From the NCBI GenBank assembly GCA_904419495.1, contig CAJFRV010000008.1:1-55332 (forward strand): a stretch of 55,332 nt of DNA. Reading direction: 5' to 3'. The notes under the pieces are model-generated. The model saw only the letters and a list, made by a program, of their open reading frames with translations. It made no database searches and was not told the origin of the DNA. The stretch comes from an uncultured Clostridia bacterium. GTDB lineage: Bacteria > Bacillota > Clostridia > TANB77 > CAG-508. Below, piece after piece: positions 1 through 11,288 of this stretch. Both the position numbers and the translations under genes were made by a program. Within the stretch, counting starts at the first letter, position 1. Each line of letters opens with the position of its first letter.

Positions 1-2
1 AA

Positions 3-818
3 TATATCGTTGTTTACTTAAATAAATGCGATATGGTTGATGATCCAGAATTATTAGAATTAGTTGAAATGGAAGTTAGAGACTTATTAACAGAATATGG
101 TTTCCCAGGAGACGAAATTCCAATGATTAAAGGTTCTTCATTACAAGTATTAGAAAGTACATCTACAGATCCTAATGATCCTGTATATGCACCTATGAAA
201 GAATTAATGGATGCTGTTGATAGTTATATACCAACACCAGAAAGACCAGTTGATCAACCATTCTTAATGCCAGTTGAAGACGTATTCACAATTACTGGTA
301 GAGGAACTGTTGCTACAGGTAGAGTAGAAAGAGGAACAGTTAAATTACAAGACGAAGTTGAAATCATCGGTCTTACAACTGAAAGAAGAAAAACAGTTGT
401 TACAGGTGTTGAAATGTTCAGAAAATTATTAGACCAAGCTGAAGCTGGAGATAATATCGGAGCATTATTAAGAGGTGTTGATAGAAAAGACATCGAAAGA
501 GGTCAAGTTCTTTGTAAACCAGGAACAATCAACCCACATACAAAATTCACATCAGAAGTATACGTTTTAACAAAAGAAGAAGGTGGAAGACATACACCAT
601 TCTTCAATGGATATAGACCACAATTCTATTTCAGAACAACAGACGTTACAGGTGTTATTGAATTACCTGCTGGAACAGAAATGGTTATGCCAGGAGATAA
701 CGTATCAATGACAATCGAATTAATTACACCTATCGCTATTGAAAAAGGATTAAGATTTGCTATCCGTGAAGGTGGTAGAACAGTTGGTTCAGGTGTTGTT
801 GCTGATATATTAGCATAA
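3..818 (+). CDS. tuf: Elongation factor Tu, C-terminal part (5' truncated by window edge)
   Basis: Frame is open from the window edge ([29 protein letters not shown]...); EF-Tu domain 2/3 motifs [13 protein letters not shown] and [37 protein letters not shown]. Confidence 0.98.
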   Translation, partial: YIVVYLNKCDMVDDPELLELVEMEVRDLLTEYGFPGDEIPMIKGSSLQVLESTSTDPNDPVYAPMKELMDAVDSYIPTPERPVDQPFLMPVEDVFTITGRGTVATGRVERGTVKLQDEVEIIGLTTERRKTVVTGVEMFRKLLDQAEAGDNIGALLRGVDRKDIERGQVLCKPGTINPHTKFTSEVYVLTKEEGGRHTPFFNGYRPQFYFRTTDVTGVIELPAGTEMVMPGDNVSMTIELITPIAIEKGLRFAIREGGRTVGSGVVADILA

Positions 819-828
819 TTTAAAATAT

Positions 829-873
829 AAAATTCGGGATTTTGAGAACAGACTCAAATTTCCCGAATTTTTT
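829..873 (+). terminator. Rho-independent terminator after tuf
   Basis: AAATTCGGGA..TTTGAG..CTCAAA..TCCCGAATTTTTT hairpin plus T run. Confidence 0.85.
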
Positions 874-987
874 GACCTAAAAAGATATACAAACTAATTT
901 GTAATTTTATTATTTTCAAAATACAAAATTGAATTTACATAAGCAATATGATATAATATAAATATTAAGCAAAAGGAGGTAAAGACC

Positions 988-1200
988 ATGGGTAAAGATA
1001 AAGGAAAAGAAGAACGGTTGGATCAATTGATCCAAAGACAAAAAGAGGAAAGAGTAGCATTGAATATAGAATTTTTAGCACTCTATTATCAGTCAATTTC
1101 TCCCGAAGAAGCAAAACAAATATATGCTAATTATGATAGGGATTTAATGGAACTGAATAGAAGGCATAAACGTGAATTTGATGCATTTTTAAAACGTTAG
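988..1200 (+). CDS. Small charged hypothetical protein (70 aa), compositionally atypical
   Basis: Strong SD AAAGGAGGT before ATG; closed ORF followed by terminator; contains an in-frame CGG (1015-1017) and CGT codons. Confidence 0.6.
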   Translation: MGKDKGKEERLDQLIQRQKEERVALNIEFLALYYQSISPEEAKQIYANYDRDLMELNRRHKREFDAFLKR

Positions 1201-1208
1201 TCTATTCT

Positions 1209-1258
1209 AAAACCCAGTCTCATAGTATATTATGTGACTGGGTATTCCATTTTTATTA
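1209..1258 (+). terminator. Terminator hairpin
   Basis: ACCCAGTC...GACTGGGT stem followed by a T-rich tract. Confidence 0.7.
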
Positions 1259-1468
1259 TGAAAGATTTTGAAAAAATTAAGTTCTATTTTAAAATTATTC
1301 AAATACTCTCTACTACTAAGTTTGAAAGAAGATAAAATAAATTACCTCAGAATATATGGTTTGAATAATCAAATGAATTATAAGAAAATACTTGCTTTTT
1401 TCTAAAAACAATAATAAAATATTGATGTCAGATATATAATAAAATAAAGACGATTTGGAGGAATAAAA

Positions 1469-2512
1469 GTGAAAATCATATTAGATGCAATGGGTGGTGA
1501 TAATGCACCAGATGCCAATATAAAAGGAGCAGTAAATGCTATCAATAAAGTAAAGGCAGAAGTCGTATTAGTAGGGAAAGAAGAAGTTATCAGAAGTAAA
1601 GTAAAAGAATTTTATGGAAAAGAACTTGAAGAGATATCTGATAGATTAAAAATAAAAAATGCAACTGAAACTATAGAAATGTGCGATACACCAACAATTG
1701 CTATTAAACATAAAAAAGATTCTTCTATGGTAGTGGGATTTAAAATGCTAAAAGAAGATGAAGGAGATGTTTTTATCTCAGCAGGAAACTCAGGTGCTTT
1801 GTTAACAGGAGCAACATTATTAGTTGGTAGAATAAAAGGAATTGATAGACCAGCATTAGCAGGAATCTTGCCAGCATATAAAAGTCAATTATTATTAATA
1901 GATGCGGGTTCTAATACAAATTGTAAACCAATTAACTTATTACAATTTGCACAAATGTCTAGCATATATTTAAGAAATACATATGGAATTGAAAATCCAG
2001 CAATTGGGTTGCTAAATATTGGAACAGAAGAAACAAAAGGAAATGAGTTGACAAAAGAAAGTTATAATTTATTAAAAGAAAAATCAAAAGAGTTAAATAT
2101 CAATTTTGTGGGGAATATAGAAGGAAGAGATGCTTTTTCTGGAAAAATTGATGCTATTGTTACTGATGGGTTCACAGGAAATGTGTTTTTAAAAACAACA
2201 GAGGGACTAGGAAAATTTGTAAAAAGATCATTAACAGAAAGTTTAACGAAAAATATATTAACAAAAATCTTAGCAATACCTGCATTACCAGCTATTAAGA
2301 GATTTAGTAAGACAATGGATTATAAATCCTATGGAGGGGCATTATTCTTAGGAGTAAAAAAACCAGTTGTAAAAGCCCATGGAAGTAGTGATGCTTTATT
2401 ATTTGAATATACGATTATTCAAGCAGAGAAGTTTGTTGAAAATAAAGCTGTTGATAAAATGATAGAAGAATTTCAAAAAACAAATAATAGAGAGAAAATT
2501 GAGGAAAAATAA
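1469..2512 (+). CDS. plsX: Phosphate acyltransferase PlsX
   Basis: MKIILDAMGGDNAPDANIKGAV..., VTDGFTGNVFLKTTEG, KSYGGALFLGVKKPVVKAHGSSD. Confidence 0.97.
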   Translation: MKIILDAMGGDNAPDANIKGAVNAINKVKAEVVLVGKEEVIRSKVKEFYGKELEEISDRLKIKNATETIEMCDTPTIAIKHKKDSSMVVGFKMLKEDEGDVFISAGNSGALLTGATLLVGRIKGIDRPALAGILPAYKSQLLLIDAGSNTNCKPINLLQFAQMSSIYLRNTYGIENPAIGLLNIGTEETKGNELTKESYNLLKEKSKELNINFVGNIEGRDAFSGKIDAIVTDGFTGNVFLKTTEGLGKFVKRSLTESLTKNILTKILAIPALPAIKRFSKTMDYKSYGGALFLGVKKPVVKAHGSSDALLFEYTIIQAEKFVENKAVDKMIEEFQKTNNREKIEEK

Positions 2513-2662
2513 GAGATTTAATTGACCCAATTGTATAAATTATAAAATATTTACAAAATTTACTTGACAAAAATACAAACATATAATATAAATGAAAATA
2601 TAGTAGCAAAATATCAAATGGATAAATTATTTGCAAACTTGAGAGGAGGTGAACTCGGAGAA

Positions 2663-2905
2663 ATGAGTTCAGAAGAAGTTTTAGAGAAAGTAAAAGGAAT
2701 CATTGTAGAACAATTAGGAGTTGCTGAAAATGCAGTTACAATGGAAGCATCTTTTATAGATGATTTAGGTGCTGATTCATTAGATATTGTTGAATTAGTA
2801 ATGGCATTAGAAGAAGAATTTGATATAGAAATTCCAGATAGCGATGCAGAAAAAGTTGTAACAGTTGGAGATGTTGTAGATTACATAAAAGAAAATGTAA
2901 AATAG
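2663..2905 (+). CDS. acpP: Acyl carrier protein
   Basis: [27 protein letters not shown] motif; SD GAGAGGAGGTG; follows plsX. Confidence 0.97.
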   Translation: MSSEEVLEKVKGIIVEQLGVAENAVTMEASFIDDLGADSLDIVELVMALEEEFDIEIPDSDAEKVVTVGDVVDYIKENVK

Positions 2906-2929
2906 AGAAAAGGTTTCTCTATTTTTTTT
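2901..2929 (+). terminator. Terminator after acpP
   Basis: AATAGAGAAAAGGTTTCTCTATTTTTTT. Confidence 0.8.
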
Positions 2930-3046
2930 ATTAGGAAAGACAAAGAAAGAAGTTAGAATTGGTGTAAATTATAAGGCTTTCCAATTTGTTCTTGAATAGG
3001 AAAAAGCGATTTTTCCTATTCAAAATTTTTAATTCTAATATATTTT

Positions 3047-4321
3047 TTAGATATAACAAATTGAGTTAAAAATTTCAGAAAAATTGATATAGAAATATTG
3101 CAAATAATCCAAAATATTTTTCTTTTCAATATCAGAAGTGACATAAATGTTACCAGAATATATGGTTGTATCTTCCAATTCTAAAATAAGTGTTCCTATA
3201 GAGGTTCCTTTATATATAGGTGAATCTAAAATAGAAGTATATTGTATAGAGACTTTCAGTTTGTGAACTAGATCACTTCTAATAGGAATCTTGTCATAAG
3301 GAAGAGCTTCATAGTTTAAATCTAAATAATGTGACTTTCCTTTTAAAATTACGAAATTATTTTCATTTTCTTCTTTCCATATTTCAAAATAATTATGAAT
3401 TAGTTCTTTAACATCAACATATGTAAAAGAGTTAAAAGAATATTCAATCAATTTTATACTATCTGTTGTCCTAAATTTTTTAGTATCAGCACCTAAGACA
3501 ACACAAATAATATCCATTTCTCCTCTCTTACAGCAAGTGACTAAGCATCGATTAGCACCATTTGTAAAACCAGTTTTAATGCCATATACACCATTTAAAA
3601 CACCTAAAAGCTCATTGGTATTAATAAGTGTTTTTGGATATCCATTAAGAGTAATGGTATAATTTTTCGTTCCAACGATTTTAGCAAAAACCTCGTTATT
3701 CATGGCATAATTAGAAAGAAGTGCTAATTCATATGCTGTTGTATAATGCTCATCTTCATCTAAGCCATGCGGAGTCACAAAATGTGTATTAGATAGATTT
3801 AATTCTTTAGCTTTGTTATTCATTATATCAGCAAAATTACTAATAGAACCAGCAACATATTCCGCTAAAGCAACAGCTGCATCGTTACCAGAACGCATCA
3901 TTAAACCATATAATAAATCTAAAACTGTTATTTTATCACCAGTTTTTAATCCGAGTCTAGATCCACCAGTATTAGCAGCTTTTTTAGAAATTTCAACTGT
4001 ATCTGATAAATTGGCATTTTCTATAACAATAAGAGCTGTCATTATCTTTGTTGTGGAAGCCATTTTTTTTCTTTGATTTTCATTCTTACCAATTAATACA
4101 GTATTAGATTTTCTATCAATAACAACATAAGCTCTGGAATTAATAGTTGGAAGTTGAGAAATTTGACTATCTGTTTCGATTGTTTCTATATCATTTAAAA
4201 TTTCAGAGATATCAAAATTATCTTCTAAAGGATAAATATCATCTGCAAAGATATGGTTAGAAAGAAATAATATACAAAAAAATATAAAGATAATTTTATA
4301 AAAAGAATGGAAAAATTTCAT
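3047..4321 (-). CDS. dacF: D-alanyl-D-alanine carboxypeptidase (peptidase S11)
   Basis: ASTTKIMTALIVIENA (SxxK), SGNDAAVALAEYVAGS (SxN), GIKTGFTNGANRCLV (KTG); signal peptide. Confidence 0.92.
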   Translation of the reverse strand: MKFFHSFYKIIFIFFCILFLSNHIFADDIYPLEDNFDISEILNDIETIETDSQISQLPTINSRAYVVIDRKSNTVLIGKNENQRKKMASTTKIMTALIVIENANLSDTVEISKKAANTGGSRLGLKTGDKITVLDLLYGLMMRSGNDAAVALAEYVAGSISNFADIMNNKAKELNLSNTHFVTPHGLDEDEHYTTAYELALLSNYAMNNEVFAKIVGTKNYTITLNGYPKTLINTNELLGVLNGVYGIKTGFTNGANRCLVTCCKRGEMDIICVVLGADTKKFRTTDSIKLIEYSFNSFTYVDVKELIHNYFEIWKEENENNFVILKGKSHYLDLNYEALPYDKIPIRSDLVHKLKVSIQYTSILDSPIYKGTSIGTLILELEDTTIYSGNIYVTSDIEKKNILDYLQYFYINFSEIFNSICYI

Positions 4322-4631
4322 AAATATACCCTCCATTCATTTTATGAACAAGTAAAAAATATATAACCACAAAATAATAATTCAACAAAATGCTAGGGAA
4401 ATACAGGAATAATAAGTAAATTAACATAAAAGCTTGAAATTATACCGAAAATGTAATATAATTGTAATGTATGAAAAAAAATTACATAGATGTACAAAAG
4501 ATGTATATCCCTAGTGATTTTTTTCATGAGTATTTATATCATATAGAAACAAGAAAAAAATGTTATTGACTAAACTAAAAAAAGATGTAAAATATAGATA
4601 CAGTGTAATATTAAATAAGGAGAGATATCTT

Positions 4632-7600
4632 ATGAATAAAAAAAGTGTTTTTAGAAATCTAATTGGAGCAATATTAATCCTATGTTTAATGATGTTACCT
4701 AATATAGTAAATGCAGCAACAATGAGTCCCTCATTATATTTTGGGATAACAGAATTAAGAGAAAGTGGAATGGGATATTCTATAGGAGATCCGGGTGTTA
4801 ATGGAACAACAGGACCAGCGGCCAAAATATGGAATATTGTCCAATATAGTGGACCAAATACGGATGATCCAACAGAAACCAACGTATATTGTATAAAAGC
4901 AGGTGTAGGATTTGTTTCAGGAGAAGGAATAAAAGGAACACAAGAATATAATGTCAAGTTTGATATGTATACAGAAAGACAAGCAATTGCAGCACAAAAT
5001 AGTGTTCTAAATGGATTGGTAAATGGAGGACATTATAATGAATTATTAGCATTAGCTAATTTAATATATATCCCGGGAGAATCAACAGAAGAAGAAAAAA
5101 CACAATTAATAGAAAATGCAGGAATTTACCAAGAACAATATCCAAGTGAAGAATATTATTTAACAGATGATGAAATAGAATCAGTACAACAAGCAGCAAT
5201 GTGGTATTTTACAAACTATGGAGAAGAAAGTGGAAAATATGATAAATATAATAATACATCATGGTTATGGTATACAACAGATGGATCAGAATATGAGAAT
5301 TTAACAGGATATAATCCAACAGGAGTAGAACCAAACTTAAGTGCTGGAAAAGCAAGACAAGAGCAAGCAGAATTGTTATATAAATATTTAATAGATACAG
5401 CAAAAGCAAATGCAAGTCAATATGCAGATAGTAATGCAAAACACAGAAATAAATTAACTTTATATGCATCAACAGAAAATGGAATGGCACAACCACTAAT
5501 GGATGTAGAAAGAATACCACAAGAATTTGATTTGGCTTTAAGAAAATATATCACAAAAGTAAATGGAGAAAATGTAGTAAATAGTAGAGTACCATCAATT
5601 GACGAAACAACCTTAGAAAATGGAACAACTGCTACATATAAACACAGAAAAGATCCAATTATGGTAGAAAAAGGAGATGTTGTTACATATAATATCACAA
5701 TCTATAATGAAGGTGACTTAGATGGTAGAGCAACAAAAGTAATTGACCAATTACCAACAGGATTGAAATATTCAAAGATTAATACACAAGGATTTACAGG
5801 AACATATGATGAAGCAACTAATAGACTAACTATCACAAGAGAAGAAAACAATACAGAAAATTTAACAGCTTATGAAAAAGGAAAATTAGATTCAGAAACA
5901 ATAGAAATTGAATGTATTGTTGATACAAGTGAAAATGAAAAAATATTAACAAATGTAGCATGGATAGCAGAAGAAGTTGATGAATATGGAAATATCATCA
6001 CAAATCAAGTAGGAGAAGATAGAGATTCAGAACCTGCAACAGCACCAAATGTAGACAAAGACAATATGGAAAATTACAAAGGAAATACACAAAATAAAGA
6101 CGATTTAGCAGATTCAGAATATTTCTATGAAGGAGAACAAGATGATGATGACTTTGAAAAATTAATTGTAGAAAAAAATGAATTTGACTTAAAATTAATA
6201 AAAAGAATTACTGAAGTCAATGGAGAAAAAGTTCCAGAAAGATTGTTAGGCGTAGATATAACCAATTTAGCAAATGGAAGTCAAACAACAGCAGATTACC
6301 AAATGAATAAAGAACCAGTTGTAGTTAAAACAGGAGACTTAGTAACATATACATTTAGAATATATAATGAAGGAAGTATAGATGGATATGCAGAAGAGAT
6401 TACAGAAGATATTCCAGAAGGGCTAGAATTCTTAGGAGCAGATGTAGATGCTAATATGAACCCAATTACAGATGAAGACGAACTAGCAGCTGTAAAATTT
6501 AATACATCAATGGGATGGACATATGTGCAAGGAGATTCTACAAAAATTGCAACAGATTATTTAGGAAAAGGAAAAGGAGAAGAAATTACAACACCGGGAG
6601 CAAACTTAATAAAAGCTTTTGATCCAGAAAGTCCTTATTCTGATACAGAAACAAATAGAAATCCGGATTATAGAGAAGTATCTGTCATCTTTAAAGTAGT
6701 AGCAGAAGATGCAAGTATTGGAATTGTCAGAAATGAAGCAGCAATTACAGAAGATGCAGATAGTAATGGAGATCCAGTTGATGACAGAGATTCTAGTACA
6801 GATGATTGGGTAAAATATGAAGATGATGAAGACTATGATAATGTTGTATTACAACAATTTGATTTAGCATTAAGAAAATTCATAAGTGAAGTAGATGGAA
6901 CAACATATAATAGAGAACCAAGTGTAGATTTATCAGGACTAGAAAATGGAACAACAGCAATAAATATATAATCACCCAAAAGATCCAGTTTTAGTAAAAA
7001 GAAATAGTGTAGTTATTTATACAATAAGAGTATATAATGAAAGCGAAATAGATGGATATGCAGAAGAAATAACAGACTATTTACCAAAAGAATTAGAATA
7101 TTTGCCAGACCATGAAATTAATATACAATATGAATGGAAAATATCAGAAGATGGAAGGATTGTCACAACAGATTATTTATCAAGTGCAAAAGAGACAGAG
7201 GAAAGACAAAATGAAATAAAAGCATATGATGGAGAAAGATTAGATTATAAAGAAGTAAAAATCGCATGTAGAGTAAGAGAAGAAGCAGAATCAAATGTAA
7301 ATTTGACTAACTTAGCAGAAATCACAGAAGATAGTGATAACGATAGAGACTCTACACCAGATAATGTAGAAGTACCAAATGATGAAGAGTTACCGGGATA
7401 TAAAGATGAAGAGATAGATAAAGATTATGTACCGGGCCAAGAAGATGACGATGACTTTGAAAAAGTGTATGTAGAAGACTTTGACTTAGCATTAAGAAAA
7501 TTCATAAGTGAAGTAGATGGAACAACATATAATAGAGAACCAAGTGTAGATTTATCAGGACTAGAAAATGGAACAACAGCAATAGAAAATGGAACAACAG

Positions 7601-9351
7601 CAATATATAATCATCCAAAAGATCCAGTTCCAGTAAGAAGAAATAGTGTAGTTATTTATACAATAAGAGTATATAACGAAAGTAGAATAGATGGATATGC
7701 AGAAGAAATAACAGACTATTTACCAGCAGAATTAGAATATTTGCCAGACCATGAAATTAATATACAATACGAATGGAAAATATCAGAAGATGGAAGAATA
7801 GTTACAACAGATTATTTATCAAGTGCAAAAGAGACAGAAGAAAGACAAAATGAACTAAAAGCATATGATGGAGAAAGATTAGACTATAAAGAAGTAAAAA
7901 TCGCATGTAGAGTAAGAGAAGAAGCAGAATCAAAAGTAAATTTGACTAACTTAGCAGAAATCACAGAAGATAGTGATAAAGATAGAGATTCTACACCAGA
8001 TAATGTAGAAGTACCAAATGACGAAGAATTACCAGGATATAAAGATGAAGAAATAGATAAAGATTATGTACCGGGGCAAGAAGATGATGATGACTTTGAA
8101 AAAGTATATGTACAAGATTTTGACTTAGCATTAAGAAAATTCATAACAAAAGTAGATGAAGAAGAAGTAGATACAAGAATACCAGAAGTAAGTTATGATA
8201 GAGAAGAAGACAAAATTACATATAATCATACAAAAGATCCAGTAGAAGTCGTAACAGGAAATGTAGTAGAATATACAATCAGAGTATATAATGAAGGAGA
8301 TATAGCAGGATATGCCGAAGAGGTAGCAGATGATATACCAGATGGATTAAAATTCTTACCAGAAAATGATACAAATAAAGAATATAGATGGGTAATGTAT
8401 GATGAAGAAGGAAATGAGACAGAAAATGTAGAAGAAGCAGTAGAAATTAGAACAGATTACTTATCAAAAGAGCAAGAAGAAACAGAGGGAGAAAATCTAT
8501 TAAAGGCATTTAATCCTGAAGAACCAATAGGAGAAGGAAATCCAGACTATAGAGATATCAAAGTAGCTTTTGAAGTAGTAGAGCCAAATGGATCAGATAA
8601 AATTATCGTAAACTCAGCACAAATTACAGAAGATAGTGATGAGAATGGAGATCCAGTAGAAGATAAAGACTCAATCCCAGATGAATGGAATGAAGGAGAA
8701 GATGACCAAGATAAAGAATATATCAAATTAACATACTTTGATTTAGCATTAAGAAAATGGGTAACAGAGGCAATTGTAATAGAAGATGGAAAAGAGACAG
8801 TAACTCAAACAGGACATACAGCAGAGATGGATCCAGAGCCAGTCGTAAAAGTAGAGTTATACAGAAAAGACATAAATGATGTTGTAGTAAAATTCAGATA
8901 CAAAATTAGAGTAACAAACGAAGGAGACATAGCAGGATATGCAAAAGAGATAACAGACTATGTACCAGAAGGATTAAGATTTATAGCAGAAGATAATCCG
9001 GGATGGACAGATGAAGGAAACAATATTATATCAACAAGACTATTAGAGAACACATTATTACAACCGGGAGAATCAGCAGAAGTAGAAGTAGTGCTAACAT
9101 GGATAAATGGAGAAGACAACATGGGACAAATGACAAACATAGCAGAGATATCAGAAGACTATAATGATAAAGGAGTACCAGATAGAGATTCTACACCAGA
9201 TAATCAAGTACCGGGAGAAGATGATATAGATGATGCACCAGTATTGTTATCAATAGAGACAGGACAACAAAGAATCTATTTTGTATTAGGATTAACTGTG
9301 TTAGGAACATTGGCAGGAGGATTAGTCTTAATTAAGAAATTTGTTATATAA
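4632..9351 (+). CDS. Large cell-surface protein: N-terminal thioester (TQxA-type) domain plus six FDLALRK-type repeat domains and a C-terminal TM; reading frame broken at about 6963 (ORFs 4632-6971 and about 6967-9351)
   Basis: Signal peptide; NVYCIKAGVGF (Cys) and ESVQQAAMWYF (Gln, TQxA-like); FDLALRK/FDLKLIK repeats starting near 5525, 6183, 6858, 7480, 8119, 8737; C-terminal IYFVLGLTVLGTLAGGLVLIKKFVI; both halves continue the same repeat protein. Confidence 0.8.
6858..8118 (+). repeat. Two near-identical tandem repeat units (618 bp, carrying 4-bp and 21-bp insertions respectively)
   Basis: TTTGA(T/C)TTAGCATTAAGAAAATTCATAAGTGAAGTAGATGG begins at 6858 and 7480; next diverged unit begins at 8119; spacings 622 and 639. 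Confidence 0.9.
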
Positions 9352-9519
9352 GGTGAATATGTATAACAAAATTAAAGTTTTCTAGATAATAGAAATAAAA
9401 AGGGGTAAATATAGATAAATAGGACATAAAAGATGTCCTATTTTATTGCTTAAATTTCTTTACAATTAGATATTGGTATGGTATAATTTTCCATGAAAAG
9501 GACTAAAGAGGTGAAAGAT

Positions 9520-10446
9520 ATGAATCAAATCTTAGCAACCAGTAATGCAACTAAAGCAAAAACTAAAAAAAATAGGGGAGCAGGACCAGCTGATATAAAG
9601 ACAGTAGTTAGAGTATTTGCTATCATAATGTTGATATTTGGTATTTTTATGATAGGAACAGGATCATATGCAATATATAAAGATAATGAAGCTAAAAATG
9701 AAGCTACAACAAAACCTGTAATAACAGAAACACTTAATGAAGACGGCACAGCAATCAAATTAAGTGTAACACATGATAAAGCAATAGATAGAATAGAATA
9801 CAGCTGGAATAATGGTGAAGTTCAAACAATAACAGGAAATGGAAGAAGAAATATAGAAATAGATATAGAAATTCCCGGAGGAACCAATATATTAAATGTA
9901 AAAGCAATTGACGTACAAGGACAAGAAATTTCAACAGATAAAGAATATACAGCAGACGATATTATCAATTTATCTGTTTCTGGAAGCAAGTTGAAAATAA
10001 CAGCAGAAAATGAAACAGAAATAGCTTATATGACTTATAGATGGGATGAAGATGAAGAACAAAGAATTGATATTAATGCAACAACAGTGGATCAGGAAAT
10101 TGATATACCAATGGGAGAACATAATTTAACAGTTATACTAGTAGATGTAAATAATGAGACAATCACCAAAGAACAGAAAGTAAAAGGTGTAACAAAACCA
10201 ACGATAGATATAGGAGTTGACGATGCACACGAATATTATTTAATCACAATTTCAGATGAAACTGGATTAGAAAGAGTAGAATTTACAATTAGAGGAGAAG
10301 AAAAAACGGTTACAGTTGAAAATGGAGAAACAGAGTTAAAATATAAATTGAAATTGAATGATGGTGATGAAAACAGATTAGAAATCACAGCATACAATGT
10401 TGATGGAATTGCTTCTGATACACAAAAAGTTAGTGCAAGTAAATAA
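9520..10446 (+). CDS. Membrane-anchored protein with tandem Ig-like domains
   Basis: Single TM IIMLIFGIFMIGTGSYAIY followed by repeated beta-rich TxxI..YxWNxGExQxI units; SD AGAGGTG before ATG 9520. Confidence 0.65.
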   Translation: MNQILATSNATKAKTKKNRGAGPADIKTVVRVFAIIMLIFGIFMIGTGSYAIYKDNEAKNEATTKPVITETLNEDGTAIKLSVTHDKAIDRIEYSWNNGEVQTITGNGRRNIEIDIEIPGGTNILNVKAIDVQGQEISTDKEYTADDIINLSVSGSKLKITAENETEIAYMTYRWDEDEEQRIDINATTVDQEIDIPMGEHNLTVILVDVNNETITKEQKVKGVTKPTIDIGVDDAHEYYLITISDETGLERVEFTIRGEEKTVTVENGETELKYKLKLNDGDENRLEITAYNVDGIASDTQKVSASK

Positions 10447-10498
10447 CTTCAAAATTTCCCTACATATATTATGTAGGGAAATAGATTAAGGGGAAAAA

Positions 10499-11287
10499 AT
10501 GGATAATACTTTTTTTCATATATTAACATATTTTGTTATTTATTCATTTTTGGGATGGATTCTTGAAAGTACTGTAAGAACAATTTGTGAAAGAAAAATC
10601 ATAAATACAGGTTTTTTGATAGGACCATTTTGTCCTATATATGGGTTTGGTGCTATTATTATGATATTATTTTTAGACAGTTATAAAAATAATATCATAC
10701 TTTTATTTATTATTTCATTTATTGTATTAACATTATGGGAATATATTGTAGGTGTACTTTTAGAAAAGGCATTTCATACAAAATATTGGGACTATTCAGA
10801 CCAAAAATTTAATTATAAAGGGAGAATTTGTTTATTAAATTCTATTGCATGGGGCGTATTAGGTGTTTTATTTATAAAATATATACATCCTTCTATTATA
10901 CATATACTAGGAAATTTAAATTTTACATATGTAGCTATTGTAGCTAGTATAATAACTCTCATATTATTAATAGATGCTATCATTAGTGTTGTAAAAATTA
11001 AAAATATCAGGTCTACATTAGAAAAAATAGAAGAAATTAATGAACAAATAAAACAAAAACTAGTAGAATTAAAAGATAAAGAAAAAATCTCAGCAAATGA
11101 TAATGTACAAAAACTTATACATAATCTAAAAATGAGAAGGGATAAAACAATAAAACATTTATATAGAAGAGCATATAGATTAAAAAAGGCTTTCCCAGCT
11201 ATAGATACAAAGGAATTTACAGAAATTTTGAACAAAAAAATTGAATTTAAACATATAAAAAATAAAAAAGAAAAAAAGGGTGAATGA
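10499..11287 (+). CDS. CmpB-type putative ABC transporter permease (ABC_trans_CmpB family)
   Basis: YFVIYSFLGWILESTVRTICERKIINTGFLIGPFCPIYGFGAI, typical of the family. Confidence 0.8.
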   Translation: MDNTFFHILTYFVIYSFLGWILESTVRTICERKIINTGFLIGPFCPIYGFGAIIMILFLDSYKNNIILLFIISFIVLTLWEYIVGVLLEKAFHTKYWDYSDQKFNYKGRICLLNSIAWGVLGVLFIKYIHPSIIHILGNLNFTYVAIVASIITLILLIDAIISVVKIKNIRSTLEKIEEINEQIKQKLVELKDKEKISANDNVQKLIHNLKMRRDKTIKHLYRRAYRLKKAFPAIDTKEFTEILNKKIEFKHIKNKKEKKGE

Positions 11288-11288
11288 G

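Noticed and set aside
254-493. Antisense ORF inside tuf, and many other >60-aa antisense ORFs in the track (e.g. 5209-5520, 10813-11235, 19260-19754, 44804-45244)
   Set aside because: Overlap strongly supported genes on the other strand, with no SD or family motif; typical of AT-rich sequence.
6960-6971. A CGG-type programmed shift in the surface protein
   Set aside because: No CGG at the break; the difference is a clean AATA duplication relative to the adjacent repeat copy.
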